Assembly: GCF_002892795.1 (NCBI RefSeq)
Contig: NZ_PJMC01000005.1
Span: 1 to 64,000 of the forward strand
Source: Arthrobacter sp. AFG20
GTDB taxonomy: Bacteria > Actinomycetota > Actinomycetes > Actinomycetales > Micrococcaceae
Length of the DNA: 64,000 bases
Direction of reading: 5' to 3'
Position 1 is the first letter of the stretch. Every line of letters begins with the position of its first letter. Both the position numbers and the translations under genes were made by a program. A model generated the notes under the pieces. It saw nothing but the letters and a program-made list of their open reading frames with translations. It had not been told where the DNA came from and searched no databases. Of the stretch, positions 44,463 to 54,380 are shown in pieces.

Positions 44463-45920
44463 CTAGCTCTTCGGAGCGTCGCCGTCTTCGTCGCCGTCGG
44501 TCTTTTCGGTGTCGCCGTCCCCGCCTTCGGTGGTTTCGGCCGCGTCACCCTTCTCGGACTCGCCTTCAGCGGGGCTGTCAAAGCCGCCGTTCAGCAGCTT
44601 CTGAAGGGCATCGTCCACTTCGCTGTCACTGGCCTCGGCGAGCTTGCGGCGTTCGCTGAATCCCTTGGGATCGTCAAGATCCTCGGCGGTGGGGAGCAGG
44701 TCCGGATGCTTCCAGATGGCATCGCGGCCGTCGATGCCGCGTTCGGCCTTGAGCGACGCCCACAGCGTGGCGGCTTCGCGGAGCCGGCGGGGCCGCAGCT
44801 CCAGCCCGACGAGCGAAGCGAACGCATGTTCCGCGGGACCGCCGGTGGCCCTGCGGCGGCGGACCGTTTCGCGGAGCGCTGCAGCAGAGGGGAGGACCTT
44901 TTCCGTGGCGGCAGCGGTGAGCTCGTCCACCCACCCCTCGACGAGGGCAAGGGCCGTCTCCAGCTTCTGCAGGGCCTGATCCTGTTCCGGCGTGCGCTGC
45001 GGCATGAAGACGCCCTGCGAAAGGGCCTCCTGGATCCCCTCCGGGTTGCTGGGATCAAGGTCCCGCGCCAGCTCCTCGATCCGCGACGTGTCGATGTGGA
45101 TGCCTCGGGCGTAGGCCTCAATGGCACCCAGCAGGTGCCCGCGCAGCCACGGAACCTGGACGAACAGGCGGGCATGGGCGGCCTCGCGGACGGCGAGGAA
45201 GAGCCGGATGTCGTTTTCGGGAAGGCTGAGCCCCTCGCCGAACTTGGCCACATTGCCGGGAAGCAGCGCCATCTCCAGGTCGGCCAAGGGAACTCCGATG
45301 TCCGTGGAGCTGACCACATCGGTGGACAGGGCACCGATGGCCTGGCCCAGCTGCATGCCGAAGATGGCACCGCCCACGTTCTGCAGCATGGACGAGGCGC
45401 CGCCCATCATGGACTTCATCTCCTCGGGCATCTGCTCCGTCATGGCGGTGGAGAGGGCGTTGGCCACACTGTTGGCCACGGGTTCCGTCAGGCGCTTCCA
45501 GGTGCCAAGTGTCTCCTCCACCCATTCGGCCCGGGACCATGCCTTGCCGATGAGGCCTGTGGCGGGCAGGTCGGTGACCTGGTCGAGCCACAGTTCGGCC
45601 AGCCGCAGCGCCTCATCCACTTCGCGTGACTGCGCGGCCGTGACCGAGGGGTCGGAGCTGCCTGCGGCGACGCGGCGGGCGTTGTCATGGGCGAGTTTCC
45701 AGTTGACCGGGCCCTCCGAGGGCGCGCTCATCATGGCCTGCACCTGGGAGAACATCTGGGCCAGCAGGTTGGGATCGTTCGGCAGTCCGGCGGCTTTGGC
45801 CAGTTCTGCGGGGTCAATGTCACCCAGGCCCTTGCCGCCCATGAGGTTCTGCAGCATCTCAGCGAGCGGATCCTTTGGATTTTCGTCGCCATTGGACGGA
45901 TTGAGTGGATTGGAGGTCAT
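44463..45920 (-). CDS. DUF2342 zinc-dependent metalloprotease-like protein
   Basis: 485 residues of the actinobacterial DUF2342 family (matches Rv3195). The N-terminus has a helical segment MLQNLMGGKGLGDIDPAELAKAAGL. The core includes VPLADLEMALLPGNVAKFGEGL and EAAHARLFVQVPWLRGHLLGAIEAYARGIHID, with His residues where a zincin-like helix would be, but no classic HExxH. The C-terminal 60 residues are Asp/Glu/Gly-rich and probably disordered. It is divergent from the PDZ protease gene, with about 220 bases between them. Substrate unknown. Confidence 0.85.
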   Translation of the reverse strand: MTSNPLNPSNGDENPKDPLAEMLQNLMGGKGLGDIDPAELAKAAGLPNDPNLLAQMFSQVQAMMSAPSEGPVNWKLAHDNARRVAAGSSDPSVTAAQSREVDEALRLAELWLDQVTDLPATGLIGKAWSRAEWVEETLGTWKRLTEPVANSVANALSTAMTEQMPEEMKSMMGGASSMLQNVGGAIFGMQLGQAIGALSTDVVSSTDIGVPLADLEMALLPGNVAKFGEGLSLPENDIRLFLAVREAAHARLFVQVPWLRGHLLGAIEAYARGIHIDTSRIEELARDLDPSNPEGIQEALSQGVFMPQRTPEQDQALQKLETALALVEGWVDELTAAATEKVLPSAAALRETVRRRRATGGPAEHAFASLVGLELRPRRLREAATLWASLKAERGIDGRDAIWKHPDLLPTAEDLDDPKGFSERRKLAEASDSEVDDALQKLLNGGFDSPAEGESEKGDAAETTEGGDGDTEKTDGDEDGDAPKS

Positions 45921-46142
45921 GATCCCGCCGATCGTCGGTGTGACTATTAATCAACTTCACGCTACCCCTGTGCGGGAGCGGCTGTCTGCCGAAAGGGGGA
46001 ACGTTCGCTGTAGGCAAAGCGCTAACGGCGGACCGGGACGCGTACTGTTAGAAGCCGGAACGTATGTAGGCTGCGCCCCGGCCGTCCGCCGGGCTGCGGC
46101 CGCGGTGCAGCGCTGAACGACGCGGTGCGGAGAGGTCCTTCA

Positions 46143-47294
46143 GTGACGATTACCAAGGGCGGCCAGCCCGCAGAGGAGTCTCCGGCGCCCGCCGCCGGTG
46201 GCGGGATTCCCGATGGAACCCGGGAGGCCCGGCGTGCCCGGGGCAGGGATCCCCGCATCTCCGCGATGACACTGTCCGGGCTTCTTGCGCTCGGGCTGGG
46301 CGTGACGGCCGCCGTCCTCCCGGTCCCGTATGTGGTGGAATCGCCAGGGCCCACGTTCAACACACTGGGCACGGAAAACACGAAGCCGGTGATCAGCGTT
46401 TCCGGCCGCGAGACGTTCCCGGCCAAGGGGAACCTCGATCTCACCACTGTCTACGTCGACGGGGGCCCCAACGGTCCCGTCAGCGTCTTTGAGGCGTTCT
46501 CGGCCTGGCTGGACGGCTCCAAGGCGGTGTACCCCGAGGAACTGATCTTCCCGACGGGAGTAACCAAGGAGGAATCCCAGCAGGAGAGTGCCGTGGCCAT
46601 GGCCACGTCGCAGGAGAACGCTGTGGCGGCGGCCCTGAAAGGACTCGATATTCCTTACGGGCAGAAGCTCGAAGTGGCGGACCTGTCCGAGGGGTCGGCC
46701 GCGCAGGGCAAGTTGCAGAAGGGTGACGTCTTCACCTCCCTCAACGCCAAACCTGTCACGTCACTGGAGGTGATCCAGGAAGAACTGGCCGCCGGAAAGG
46801 GGAAGCCCGCCACGGTCGTCGTAAGCCGGGACGGCAAGCAGGTCACGGAAACCGTGACGCCGGCAAAGAACCCGTCCGGACGGTACATCCTGGGCGTGCT
46901 GCTGCAGTACCGCTTCACGTTCCCGTTCGACGTGAAGATATCCCTGGACAAAGTGGGCGGACCGAGCGCCGGGATGATGTTTGCCCTGGGAATCATGGAC
47001 ACCCTGACGCCCGGGGATCTCACCGGCGGAAAACACATCGCGGGGACCGGCACTATCAGCCCCGACGGCGTGGTGGGCCCGATCGGCGGCATTGCCGTGA
47101 AGATGCACGGTGCCCGGGCTGACGGCGCCTCTATGTTCCTGGCCCCTGCGGCGAACTGCACAGAGGTTGTGGGGCATATTCCGGACGGGCTGCAGGTGGT
47201 CAAGGTGGAAAACCTGGACGAGGCAAAATCGGCCGTCGAGCTGGCCGCCAAGGGTGCCGACACGTCGGGACTTCCAGGCTGCACCAACAACTAG
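46143..47294 (+). CDS. Membrane-anchored PDZ / Lon-like serine protease (YlbL family)
   Basis: 383 residues. One N-terminal membrane segment (about 42-62: MTLSGLLALGLGVTAAVLPV) anchors it outside the cell. A PDZ domain (about 170-240) and a Lon-type S16 protease domain follow. The Ser-Lys dyad is Ser275 in VGGPSAGMMFALG and Lys320 in IGGIAVKMHGA. It matches Rv3194c. GTG start behind GGAGAGG; two further codons of open frame upstream are less likely. UPF0182 follows after 130 bases. Confidence 0.9.
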   Translation: MTITKGGQPAEESPAPAAGGGIPDGTREARRARGRDPRISAMTLSGLLALGLGVTAAVLPVPYVVESPGPTFNTLGTENTKPVISVSGRETFPAKGNLDLTTVYVDGGPNGPVSVFEAFSAWLDGSKAVYPEELIFPTGVTKEESQQESAVAMATSQENAVAAALKGLDIPYGQKLEVADLSEGSAAQGKLQKGDVFTSLNAKPVTSLEVIQEELAAGKGKPATVVVSRDGKQVTETVTPAKNPSGRYILGVLLQYRFTFPFDVKISLDKVGGPSAGMMFALGIMDTLTPGDLTGGKHIAGTGTISPDGVVGPIGGIAVKMHGARADGASMFLAPAANCTEVVGHIPDGLQVVKVENLDEAKSAVELAAKGADTSGLPGCTNN

Positions 47295-47424
47295 ACTAAA
47301 TCGAGGAACTAAGGCTCCGGTCCGCTCGTGGCTCTTATTGACAGCCGGTGCCGGCGCTATGCAGGCGTTCCACTGAAAACTTAAAATTAATACCAGCAAC
47401 TGACCAAAGCTATGAGGTACGAGT

Positions 47425-50406
47425 TTGTCCCGTCCTGCCAGCCCCACCCCGCCCGGAAAACTCCAGACAAGGCGAGGTGCGTTGACGCCCACGCTCATCG
47501 TCGTTGCGCTGGTTGTTGTCGGGTTCATCTTCTTCGCCAACGTGTGGACGGACGTCCTGTGGTACCAGCAGCTTGGCTACTTCGAAGTGTTCCTGACGGA
47601 GAACCTGGCCCGGATCGGCATATTTGCCGCCGGCTTCCTGCTCATGTTCGCGGCCGTGTTCTACGCGATCCGCATCGCCTACCACGCCCGGCCCGTCTAT
47701 GCGCCAGACTCAGAAATCCGGGATAACCTCAATCGCTACCAGGCGCAGTTGGAACCCGTGCGGCGTGTGGTCATGATCGGGCTGCCTGTGCTGTTTGGGC
47801 TCTTCGCCGGCAGCGCCGCCTCCAGCCAGTGGCAAAAGGTCATGCTGTTCTTCAACCAGGAGTCCTTCGGCCAGAACGACCCGGAGTTCGGACTGGACAT
47901 CGGTTTCTACCTGATGACGCTGCCGTTCCTGGGCTTCGTCACCGGGTTCCTGATCAGCGTCGCAATCGTGGCCGGCATTGCAGGCATCCTCACGCACTAC
48001 CTCTACGGCAGCATCAGGATCATGGAACGCGGCATCTTCACCAGCCGCGCCGCGCAGATCCACCTCGCAGTCACCGGCGCTTCGTTCCTGATTCTGCTGG
48101 GCATCAACTTCTGGCTGGACCGCTACTCAGCACTGCAGAACAGCGGGGGCCGCTGGGCCGGCGCGCTGTACACCGACGTCAACGCCGTCATCCCCACGAA
48201 GGCGATCCTGGCCGTGGCGGCAGCATTGGTTGCCATCCTCTTCATCGTCGCAGCCGTCATCGGCAAGTGGCGGCTTCCGGTCATCGGCACGGCGATGCTG
48301 GTCATCACCTCCATTCTTGCCGGCGGCGTCTACCCGTGGGTCATCCAGCAGTTCCAGGTCCGGCCCTCCGAGCAGACCCTTGAACGGAAGTACATCGAGC
48401 GCAACATCGGCATGACTCGGGCCGCCTACGGCCTGGACCAGGTGAAGGTGGAGCGGTACAACGCCACCACCACCACCACCGCGGGCGCCCTGGCCCCGGA
48501 CGCGCAGACCACGGCCAACATCCGGCTCCTGGACCCCAACCTGATCTCGGACGCCTTCTCGCAGCTTGAGCAGTTCCGCCCGTACTACCAGTTCCCCAAG
48601 GCGCTCAACGTCGACCGGTACATGGTGAACGGCAAGATGCAGGACACCGTCATCGCCGTGCGCGAGCTGAACCCGGACGGCCTCAGCGCCGACCAGCAGT
48701 CCTGGCTGAACCGCCACGTTGTCTACACCCACGGCTACGGCGTGGTTGCCGCGAAGGGCAACAAGTTCACGGTCGACGGAAAGCCGGAGTTCCTGCAGTC
48801 CGGCATTCCGTCCACCGGCGTCCTCGGCAACGATGAGACCTACGAACCCCGCATCTACTTTGGCGAGGACTCCCCGGAGTACTCGATTGTGGGTGCCCCG
48901 GAAGGCGCGGCGCACCGTGAGCAGGACCGCCCGGCGTCCAAGGAAGGCGGCGAGACCCAGTACACCTTCACCGGCAACGGCGGGCCGAACGTCGGAAGCT
49001 TCTTCAACAAGGTCCTGTACTCGATCAAGTTCCAGTCCTCGGACCTGCTGCTGTCCGACGGCGTGAACGACGCCTCCCAGATCCTGTACGAACGCAACCC
49101 GCGCGAGCGCGTGCAGAAGGTGGCGCCCTACCTGACCGTGGACGGCAATGCCTACCCCGCCGTCGTTGACGGCAGGGTTAAGTGGATCGTGGACGGCTAC
49201 ACCACGAGCCAGTACTACCCGTACTCGCAGCAGGAACAGCTCTCCGATGCCACCACGGATTCGCAGACCACCGCCGGCCGCAACGTGGCACTGCCCAACA
49301 GCTCCGTCAACTACATCCGCAACTCGGTCAAGGCCACGGTTGACGCCTATGACGGCTCCGTCACTCTCTACGCCTGGGACGACCAGGACCCGCTCCTGAA
49401 GGCCTGGCAGAAGGTGTTCCCTTCCACCCTGAAGCCCTATTCGGAGATGTCCGCCGCTGTCATGAGCCACGTCCGCTACCCGGAGGACTTGTTCAAGGTG
49501 CAGCGCGAGCTGCTGGGCCGCTACCACGTGACGGACCCCGTGAGCTTCTACAAGAACGACGACGCGTGGAGCGTTCCGAACGATCCCACCGTGTCCGAGG
49601 AGGTCAAGCAGCCGCCGTTCTACATGTCACTGCAGATGCCGGACCAGAAGGCGCCGGCGTTCCAGCTGACGTCGTCCTACATTCCGCAGGTGGTGAACAA
49701 CAACGCCCGCAACGTCCTCTACGGCTTCCTCGCGGCGGATTCCGACGCGGGCTCGCAGAAGGGCGTCAAGGCGGACAGCTACGGGCAGCTCCGGCTTCTG
49801 CAGGTTCCGCCTGAAGCCCAGGTGCCCGGCCCCGGGCAGGCACAGAACAAATTCAACTCGGATCCCACCGTCTCGCAGGCCCTGAACCTGCTCCGGCAGG
49901 GCGCGTCGGATGTGCTCAACGGCAACCTGCTGACGCTTCCTGCCGGCCGGGGAATGCTCTACATCCAGCCGGTGTACCTCAAGTCCACGGGTGAAACGTC
50001 CTATCCGACACTGCAGAGGGTGCTCGTGGCCTTTGGCGACAAGATCGGTTTCGCACCCACCTTGGACGAGGCTCTCAACCAGCTGTTTGGGGGCCGGTCC
50101 GGAGCGACGGCCGGTGACTCCGACAACAACGGTCAGACGCCCGCACCGCCCAGCGGCGGAGGCGCCACCCCGGCCCCCGCGGCGGACGCCAAGGCGGCGC
50201 TGAAGGCGGCGCTGGATGAAGCAAACGCGGCCATCAAGGCCGGCCAGGAGGCGCTGGCCAAGGGAGACTTTGCGGCGTACGGCGAGCAGCAGAAGAAGCT
50301 GTCAGCGGCACTGAAGAAAGCGCTCGACGCCGAGGCCAGGATTGGCAGTACCGGCACGGCCAGCAGCCCGACCTCGCCGTCCGCGACGCCGACACCCAGC
50401 AGCTGA
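47425..50406 (+). CDS. UPF0182 family large membrane protein
   Basis: 993 residues, matching Rv3193c in family and position. Seven or so membrane segments lie in the first 310 residues, starting with [21 protein letters not shown] and including [17 protein letters not shown], typical of the family. The rest is a large extracellular domain ([40 protein letters not shown]-like strands). A Pro/Gly/Ala-rich linker and a short charged coiled coil ([21 protein letters not shown]) end it. TTG start behind ATGAGG. Function unknown. Confidence 0.92.
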   Translation: MSRPASPTPPGKLQTRRGALTPTLIVVALVVVGFIFFANVWTDVLWYQQLGYFEVFLTENLARIGIFAAGFLLMFAAVFYAIRIAYHARPVYAPDSEIRDNLNRYQAQLEPVRRVVMIGLPVLFGLFAGSAASSQWQKVMLFFNQESFGQNDPEFGLDIGFYLMTLPFLGFVTGFLISVAIVAGIAGILTHYLYGSIRIMERGIFTSRAAQIHLAVTGASFLILLGINFWLDRYSALQNSGGRWAGALYTDVNAVIPTKAILAVAAALVAILFIVAAVIGKWRLPVIGTAMLVITSILAGGVYPWVIQQFQVRPSEQTLERKYIERNIGMTRAAYGLDQVKVERYNATTTTTAGALAPDAQTTANIRLLDPNLISDAFSQLEQFRPYYQFPKALNVDRYMVNGKMQDTVIAVRELNPDGLSADQQSWLNRHVVYTHGYGVVAAKGNKFTVDGKPEFLQSGIPSTGVLGNDETYEPRIYFGEDSPEYSIVGAPEGAAHREQDRPASKEGGETQYTFTGNGGPNVGSFFNKVLYSIKFQSSDLLLSDGVNDASQILYERNPRERVQKVAPYLTVDGNAYPAVVDGRVKWIVDGYTTSQYYPYSQQEQLSDATTDSQTTAGRNVALPNSSVNYIRNSVKATVDAYDGSVTLYAWDDQDPLLKAWQKVFPSTLKPYSEMSAAVMSHVRYPEDLFKVQRELLGRYHVTDPVSFYKNDDAWSVPNDPTVSEEVKQPPFYMSLQMPDQKAPAFQLTSSYIPQVVNNNARNVLYGFLAADSDAGSQKGVKADSYGQLRLLQVPPEAQVPGPGQAQNKFNSDPTVSQALNLLRQGASDVLNGNLLTLPAGRGMLYIQPVYLKSTGETSYPTLQRVLVAFGDKIGFAPTLDEALNQLFGGRSGATAGDSDNNGQTPAPPSGGGATPAPAADAKAALKAALDEANAAIKAGQEALAKGDFAAYGEQQKKLSAALKKALDAEARIGSTGTASSPTSPSATPTPSS

Positions 50407-50440
50407 CTGACAGCGGCTGGCTGAAAGGCAACTGACTGGT

Positions 50441-50482
50441 GAAAGGCCGGCCCTCCCCGCGACGGGGATGGGCCGGCCTTTC
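50441..50482 (+). terminator. Hairpin terminator after the UPF0182 gene
   Basis: Inverted repeat GAAAGGCCGGCCC...GGGCCGGCCTTTC (13-base arms) with an inner TCCCC/GGGGA stem. Very stable, but the T-run is only three bases, so it may be an intrinsic terminator of the actinobacterial kind. Confidence 0.75.
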
Positions 50483-50574
50483 ACCGTATGAGAGGGGCCC
50501 AGGGTTCCCGAGACGCAGATCACGCCGTTTGGATTTGGCCTCCTGTTCACCGGCCGGTAGAGTAGTTCTTGCGA

Positions 50575-50648
50575 CGCGGGGTGGAGCAGTTCGGTAGCTC
50601 GCTGGGCTCATAACCCAGAGGTCACAGGTTCAAATCCTGTCCCCGCAA
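50575..50648 (+). tRNA. Initiator tRNA-fMet (CAT), copy 1
   Basis: Clover-leaf fits: acceptor CGCGGGG with CCCCGCA, anticodon stem CTGGG/CCCAG around CTCATAA (anticodon at 50609-50611), T-arm ACAGG-TTCAAAT-CCTGT. The mismatched first acceptor pair (C-A) and three stacked G-C pairs in the anticodon stem identify an initiator, not elongator, tRNA-Met. CCA is not encoded (AACTG follows). The same 79-bp block recurs 199 bp downstream. Confidence 0.96.
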
Positions 50649-50654
50649 CTGAAG

Positions 50655-50692
50655 AAAAGACCCGGATTACCGTATGGTGGTCCGGGTCTTTT
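50655..50692 (+). terminator. Terminator between the two tRNA-fMet genes
   Basis: Inverted repeat AAAAGACCCGGA...TCCGGGTCTTTT with 12-base arms and a T-run, five to ten bases after the first tRNA. It should end that transcript, so the second tRNA likely has its own promoter. Confidence 0.88.
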
Positions 50693-50773
50693 GTTGTCTC
50701 GGTCCGGCGCGGGAACCACTGAAACAGGAGTGGTCAAAGCCTCCGCAAAAGTAGGGTATTGTTGATCAAGCGA

Positions 50774-50850
50774 CGCGGGGTGGAGCAGTTCGGTAGCTCG
50801 CTGGGCTCATAACCCAGAGGTCACAGGTTCAAATCCTGTCCCCGCAACCA
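50774..50850 (+). tRNA. Initiator tRNA-fMet (CAT), copy 2
   Basis: Identical to copy 1 over the whole mature sequence and four bases upstream (GCGA), with anticodon at 50808-50810. Unlike copy 1 it encodes the 3' CCA. GTAGGGTATTGTT upstream is a possible -10 region. Confidence 0.96.
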
Positions 50851-50854
50851 GAAG

Positions 50855-50886
50855 GAAGCCCTGGCCACAATGTGGCCGGGGCTTTC
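50855..50886 (+). terminator. Terminator after tRNA-fMet copy 2
   Basis: Imperfect hairpin GGAAGCCCTGGCCACA / TGTGGCCGGGGCTTTC with one bulge and a short T-run, directly after the tRNA. Confidence 0.75.
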
Positions 50887-50902
50887 TGCATTACCGGAGC
50901 AT

Positions 50903-50930
50903 TTGTTCATGTGCTCGGGGTTCCTAGTAT
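50903..50930 (+). promoter_or_regulatory. Candidate promoter of the cytochrome b-type gene
   Basis: TTGTTC, 16 bases, then TAGTAT, about 80 bases before the chosen start codon. Reasonable match to a vegetative actinobacterial promoter, by eye only. Confidence 0.4.
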
Positions 50931-51012
50931 TCTCTTTCGCAGGGCCCGGAATTCCTGGCCGGCGCAGGGCGCCCACACTGGTCAGTCATTCTCGAGAGGA
51001 ATGGATAGCTCG

Positions 51013-51948
51013 ATGTCCACAACGAAGAACAAGTCCGGCACTGCCAGGGGCAAGCGCGCCAGGCTGTACTGGGCGGTGCCTGCAGCGCTCGTGGCACTGG
51101 TGCTGGTGGTACTCCTCGCAAAGTGGATCACAGGACTGCCCGCCGTGGGTTCCTTCATGAAGGACTACCCTGGACACTCCGAGCTTCCCGCCGGCGCCCC
51201 CGTCGGCTTCCCGGCCTGGCTGGCCTGGCAGCACTTCCTGAATGCCTTCTTCCTGCTGCTCATCATCCGTTCGGGCTGGCAGGTCCGCACCACCACCCGC
51301 CCCGGCGGCTACTGGACCCGGAACAACAAGGGCCTCATCAGGACCAAGACGGCTCCGACCAAGATCAGCCTGGAACTCTGGTTCCACCTGACACTGGATG
51401 CGCTGTGGATCCTGAACGGGCTCGTCTTTGTGATCCTGCTTTTTGCGACCGGCCAGTGGACCCGGATCGTTCCCACATCCTGGGATGTTTTCCCGAACGC
51501 CGTCTCGGCCGCCCTGCAGTACGCTTCGCTGAACTGGCCCACGGAGAACGGCTGGGTCAACTACAACGCCCTGCAGCTCCTGACCTACTTCGCCACGGTG
51601 TTCATCGCTGCTCCGCTGGCCTTCATCACGGGCCTGCGGATGTCCGCCGCGTGGCCCAAAAAGGCCTCCGGCCTGAACAAGGCCTTCCCCATTGAGGCCG
51701 CCCGCGCCGTGCACTTCCCGGTGATGATCTACTTCGTGGCCTTCATCGTGGTGCACGTGTTCCTGGTCCTGGCCACGGGCGCGCTCCGCAACCTCAACCA
51801 CATGTACGGCGGCAGCGACGACGTGAGCTGGGTCGGTTTCTGGTTCTTCGTGGCATCAGTTGCGGTGATGGTTGCGGCATGGTTCCTGGCCCGGCCCCTC
51901 TTCCTGCGCCCGATCGCGTCCCTCATGGGCAAGGTCACCAGCCGCTGA
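51013..51948 (+). CDS. Cytochrome b/b6-type membrane protein (formate dehydrogenase gamma / b561-like)
   Basis: 311 residues with about five membrane segments. Histidines that could ligate b haems lie in LAWQHFLNAFFLL (helix 2), LELWFHLTLDALWIL (helix 3) and ARAVHFPVMIYFVAFIVVHVFLVL (helix 5, two His). It could pass electrons to or from quinone for an oxidoreductase, but no partner gene is adjacent. I prefer the second ATG (MSTTKNKSG); the ribosome site GAGAGGA abuts the first ATG 12 bases upstream with no spacing. Confidence 0.8.
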   Translation: MSTTKNKSGTARGKRARLYWAVPAALVALVLVVLLAKWITGLPAVGSFMKDYPGHSELPAGAPVGFPAWLAWQHFLNAFFLLLIIRSGWQVRTTTRPGGYWTRNNKGLIRTKTAPTKISLELWFHLTLDALWILNGLVFVILLFATGQWTRIVPTSWDVFPNAVSAALQYASLNWPTENGWVNYNALQLLTYFATVFIAAPLAFITGLRMSAAWPKKASGLNKAFPIEAARAVHFPVMIYFVAFIVVHVFLVLATGALRNLNHMYGGSDDVSWVGFWFFVASVAVMVAAWFLARPLFLRPIASLMGKVTSR

Positions 51949-51964
51949 TCTCCGGCGTCGTTGC

Positions 51965-53389
51965 TCACCTGTCCTTGAGCCGCCGGTAGGTGTCCAGCGC
52001 CCTTTCACGGGATTCCTGCAGGCCTACCAACGGTTCCGGGTAGCCGGGGGCGGCCGCCGCGTTCTTCCACGGCTCGTGCACCGTTCGGTCATCCAGGCCC
52101 GCGAGTTCCGGTATGTGGCCGCGAAGGTAAGTGCCCCCGGCGTCGAACTTCTTGCTCTGCGTCACCGGGTTGAAAATGCGGAAGTAAGGCGACGCGTCCG
52201 CGCCTGAGCCCGCCACCCATTGCCAGTTGGCCGGGTTGTTCGCCGCGTCGGCGTCGACCAGGGTGTCCCAGAACCAGGCCTCGCCCACGCGCCAGTCCGC
52301 AAGCATGTTCTTCACCAGGAACGACGCCGCAGCCATCCGCACCCTGTTGTGCATCCAGCCGGTCTGCCACAGCTGCCGCATGCCGGCGTCCACCAGCGGA
52401 TAGCCGGTGTGCCCCTGCTGCCAGGCTTCCAGTTCGGCGTCCGACGGCGTTTGCCAGGCAAAGTCGTCGAACTCCCGGCGGTAGTTTTGCGTGGCCAGGT
52501 CCGGATTCTCGTACAGCAGCTGCCAGCAGAACTCACGCCAGCCGAGCTCGCTGCGGAAGATCCCGACGCCGGCCGGTGCTTGGCGGGGAAAGCGTTCCCG
52601 CAGGGAATGCCAGACACGGAAGGGACTGATCTCGCCAAAGCGCAGGTGCGGTGAGAGGCGGCTGGTGCCCTCGACACCCGGCAAGTCGCGGCCCCTGGCG
52701 TAGTCCTCCACGGGCCCGTCGAGAAAATCTTCCAGCCGGCCGGCGGCGCCGTCCTCGCCCGGGGTCCACGTCCCGGCGAGGCCGCCGCTCCAGTCCGGCT
52801 TGCGGGGGAGGAGCCGCCAACTGTCCAGCCGGTCACCGGCCGGCGGGCGGCCGGACGTTCCCGCTGCGGGCTGCGGCAACTGGTCCGGGGCATGGGCGGG
52901 AAGGCGCGGTTCGGCGCCGGCCAGGCAGGAACGCCAGAACGGTGTGAAGACCTTGTACGGCCCGCCTGAACCGGTGCGCACCGTCCACGGCTCGAACAGC
53001 AGGTTTGCCTGGAAACTGGTGGTTTCAATGCCCTGCCCGGCGGCCCACTCCTTGATGCCTGCGTCGATGGACCGCTCCGGCTGGCTGTAACGCCGGTTCC
53101 AGAACAATCTGCCGGCGCCGGTCTCAGCCGCCAATTCCTCGATGACAGAAGCGGCGGTGCCCCGGTGCAGCAGCAGCCGTGACCCGCGCGCTTCGAGGCT
53201 GGCGGCGAGGGCGGACAAGGAGTGGTGGAGCCACCACCTCGCTGCGGCGCCCAGCGGGCGGATGCCGGGGGAGTCCTCGTCGAGGATGTACACCACCGTC
53301 ACCGGATCCGGCAGTGCAGCCGCGGCGGCGAGGGCCGGATTGTCGTCGAGGCGCAGGTCGTCACGGAGCCAGACAATGGTGGAAGCCAT
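51965..53389 (-). CDS. phrB: Deoxyribodipyrimidine photolyase (cryptochrome/photolyase family)
   Basis: 474 residues. N-terminal antenna domain TIVWLRDDLRLDDNPALAAA. The FAD-binding C-terminal half has TSRLSPHLRFGEISPFRVW, GWREFCWQLLYENPDLATQ, PLVDAGMRQLWQTGWMHNRVRM, DWRVGEAWFWDTLVDADAANN and NPVTQSKKFD, the standard class I photolyase order. The electron-transfer Trp residues of that region appear present. It repairs UV pyrimidine dimers using blue light. Convergent with the cytochrome gene. Confidence 0.95.
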   Translation of the reverse strand: MASTIVWLRDDLRLDDNPALAAAAALPDPVTVVYILDEDSPGIRPLGAAARWWLHHSLSALAASLEARGSRLLLHRGTAASVIEELAAETGAGRLFWNRRYSQPERSIDAGIKEWAAGQGIETTSFQANLLFEPWTVRTGSGGPYKVFTPFWRSCLAGAEPRLPAHAPDQLPQPAAGTSGRPPAGDRLDSWRLLPRKPDWSGGLAGTWTPGEDGAAGRLEDFLDGPVEDYARGRDLPGVEGTSRLSPHLRFGEISPFRVWHSLRERFPRQAPAGVGIFRSELGWREFCWQLLYENPDLATQNYRREFDDFAWQTPSDAELEAWQQGHTGYPLVDAGMRQLWQTGWMHNRVRMAAASFLVKNMLADWRVGEAWFWDTLVDADAANNPANWQWVAGSGADASPYFRIFNPVTQSKKFDAGGTYLRGHIPELAGLDDRTVHEPWKNAAAAPGYPEPLVGLQESRERALDTYRRLKDR

Positions 53390-53477
53390 GGATTCACGCT
53401 ACACGTCGTGGAGACGGCAGAGGCCGGGATCCATGTGGATCCCGGCCCTGCAACGGTGCGCCCGGGCGGGCCCGGAC

Positions 53478-54272
53478 TTACAGCTTGTCGAAGTCTGCCT
53501 CGTCCACCGTGTTCGCGGATGCGGGTGCCGCGGTGCCTCCTGTTCCAATGGCCGGCTTCGCGTTCCCGGACTTCAGTGCCGCCAGCCGGGCCTCGATTTC
53601 CGTCTGCTCACCGAGGTCCTCCAGCTGGTTGAACTGGGCGTCAAGGCTCGACTCCGCGAGCTCCTGCTGGCCGCGGACTTTGGCTTCCTCGCGACGGATC
53701 TTCTCTTCGAATCGGCCAACCTCGCTTGTCGGGTCCATAATGTCGATGCTCTTCAGCGCATCGTGGACCTGGGATTGGGCAGCCGCGGTCTTGGAGCGGG
53801 CGACCAGTTCATTGCGCTTGCTCGTGAGCTGGTTCAGCTTGCCCTTCATCTGGTCGAGTCCGGTCTTGAGCCGGTCCACCACGTCGGCCTGCGATGCGAT
53901 GCTCGGTTCAGCGGCCTTGGCCTCGCTTTCGGAAGCCATCTGGCGCTGCAGGGCAACCTTTGCCAAGTTGTCGAACTTTTGGGCATCGGAGGCGTTGCCG
54001 TTGCTGCGGTACTCATCGGCCTTGCGTGAAGCCGCAAGAGCCTTGTTGCCCCAGTCCTGGGCGTTCTTCACGTCCTCGTTGTAGTCGTCCTGCAGCATCC
54101 GCAGGTTACCGATGGTCTGCGCCACTGCGGACTCGGCCTCGGCGATGTTGTTGCTGTAGTCCCGCACCATCTGGTCGAGCATTTTCTGGGGGTCCTCGGC
54201 CTGATCGAGCAAGGAATTGATGTTCGCTTTAGCGAGCTGCGCCATGCGGCCAAAAATGGACTGCTTAACCAT
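53478..54272 (-). CDS. PspA/IM30 family envelope-stress protein
   Basis: 264 residues, mostly long amphipathic coiled coil, beginning KQSIFGRMAQLAKANINSLLDQAEDPQKMLDQMVRDY, the PspA/Vipp1 N-terminal helix that binds stressed membranes. It ends in a Gly/Ala/Pro-rich tail. It lies downstream of the TPM-domain gene in the same direction, a pairing that fits membrane-stress roles. Start ATG follows AAAGGTAAC. Confidence 0.93.
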   Translation of the reverse strand: MVKQSIFGRMAQLAKANINSLLDQAEDPQKMLDQMVRDYSNNIAEAESAVAQTIGNLRMLQDDYNEDVKNAQDWGNKALAASRKADEYRSNGNASDAQKFDNLAKVALQRQMASESEAKAAEPSIASQADVVDRLKTGLDQMKGKLNQLTSKRNELVARSKTAAAQSQVHDALKSIDIMDPTSEVGRFEEKIRREEAKVRGQQELAESSLDAQFNQLEDLGEQTEIEARLAALKSGNAKPAIGTGGTAAPASANTVDEADFDKL

Positions 54273-54380
54273 GGTGTTACCTTTCGTCCTGCTCAGTGTG
54301 AACCACTGATTTCAGTGAACTGTTGATGTACTGCTTCTACCGCCGGCCCCGATGCACCGGCTGGCGCTGAGTCTTGCCGG

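Noticed and set aside
48127..49527. 466-codon leftward frame opposite the UPF0182 gene
   Set aside because: Low-complexity Val/Gly/Asp-rich shadow of the sense gene; no start signal or family match.
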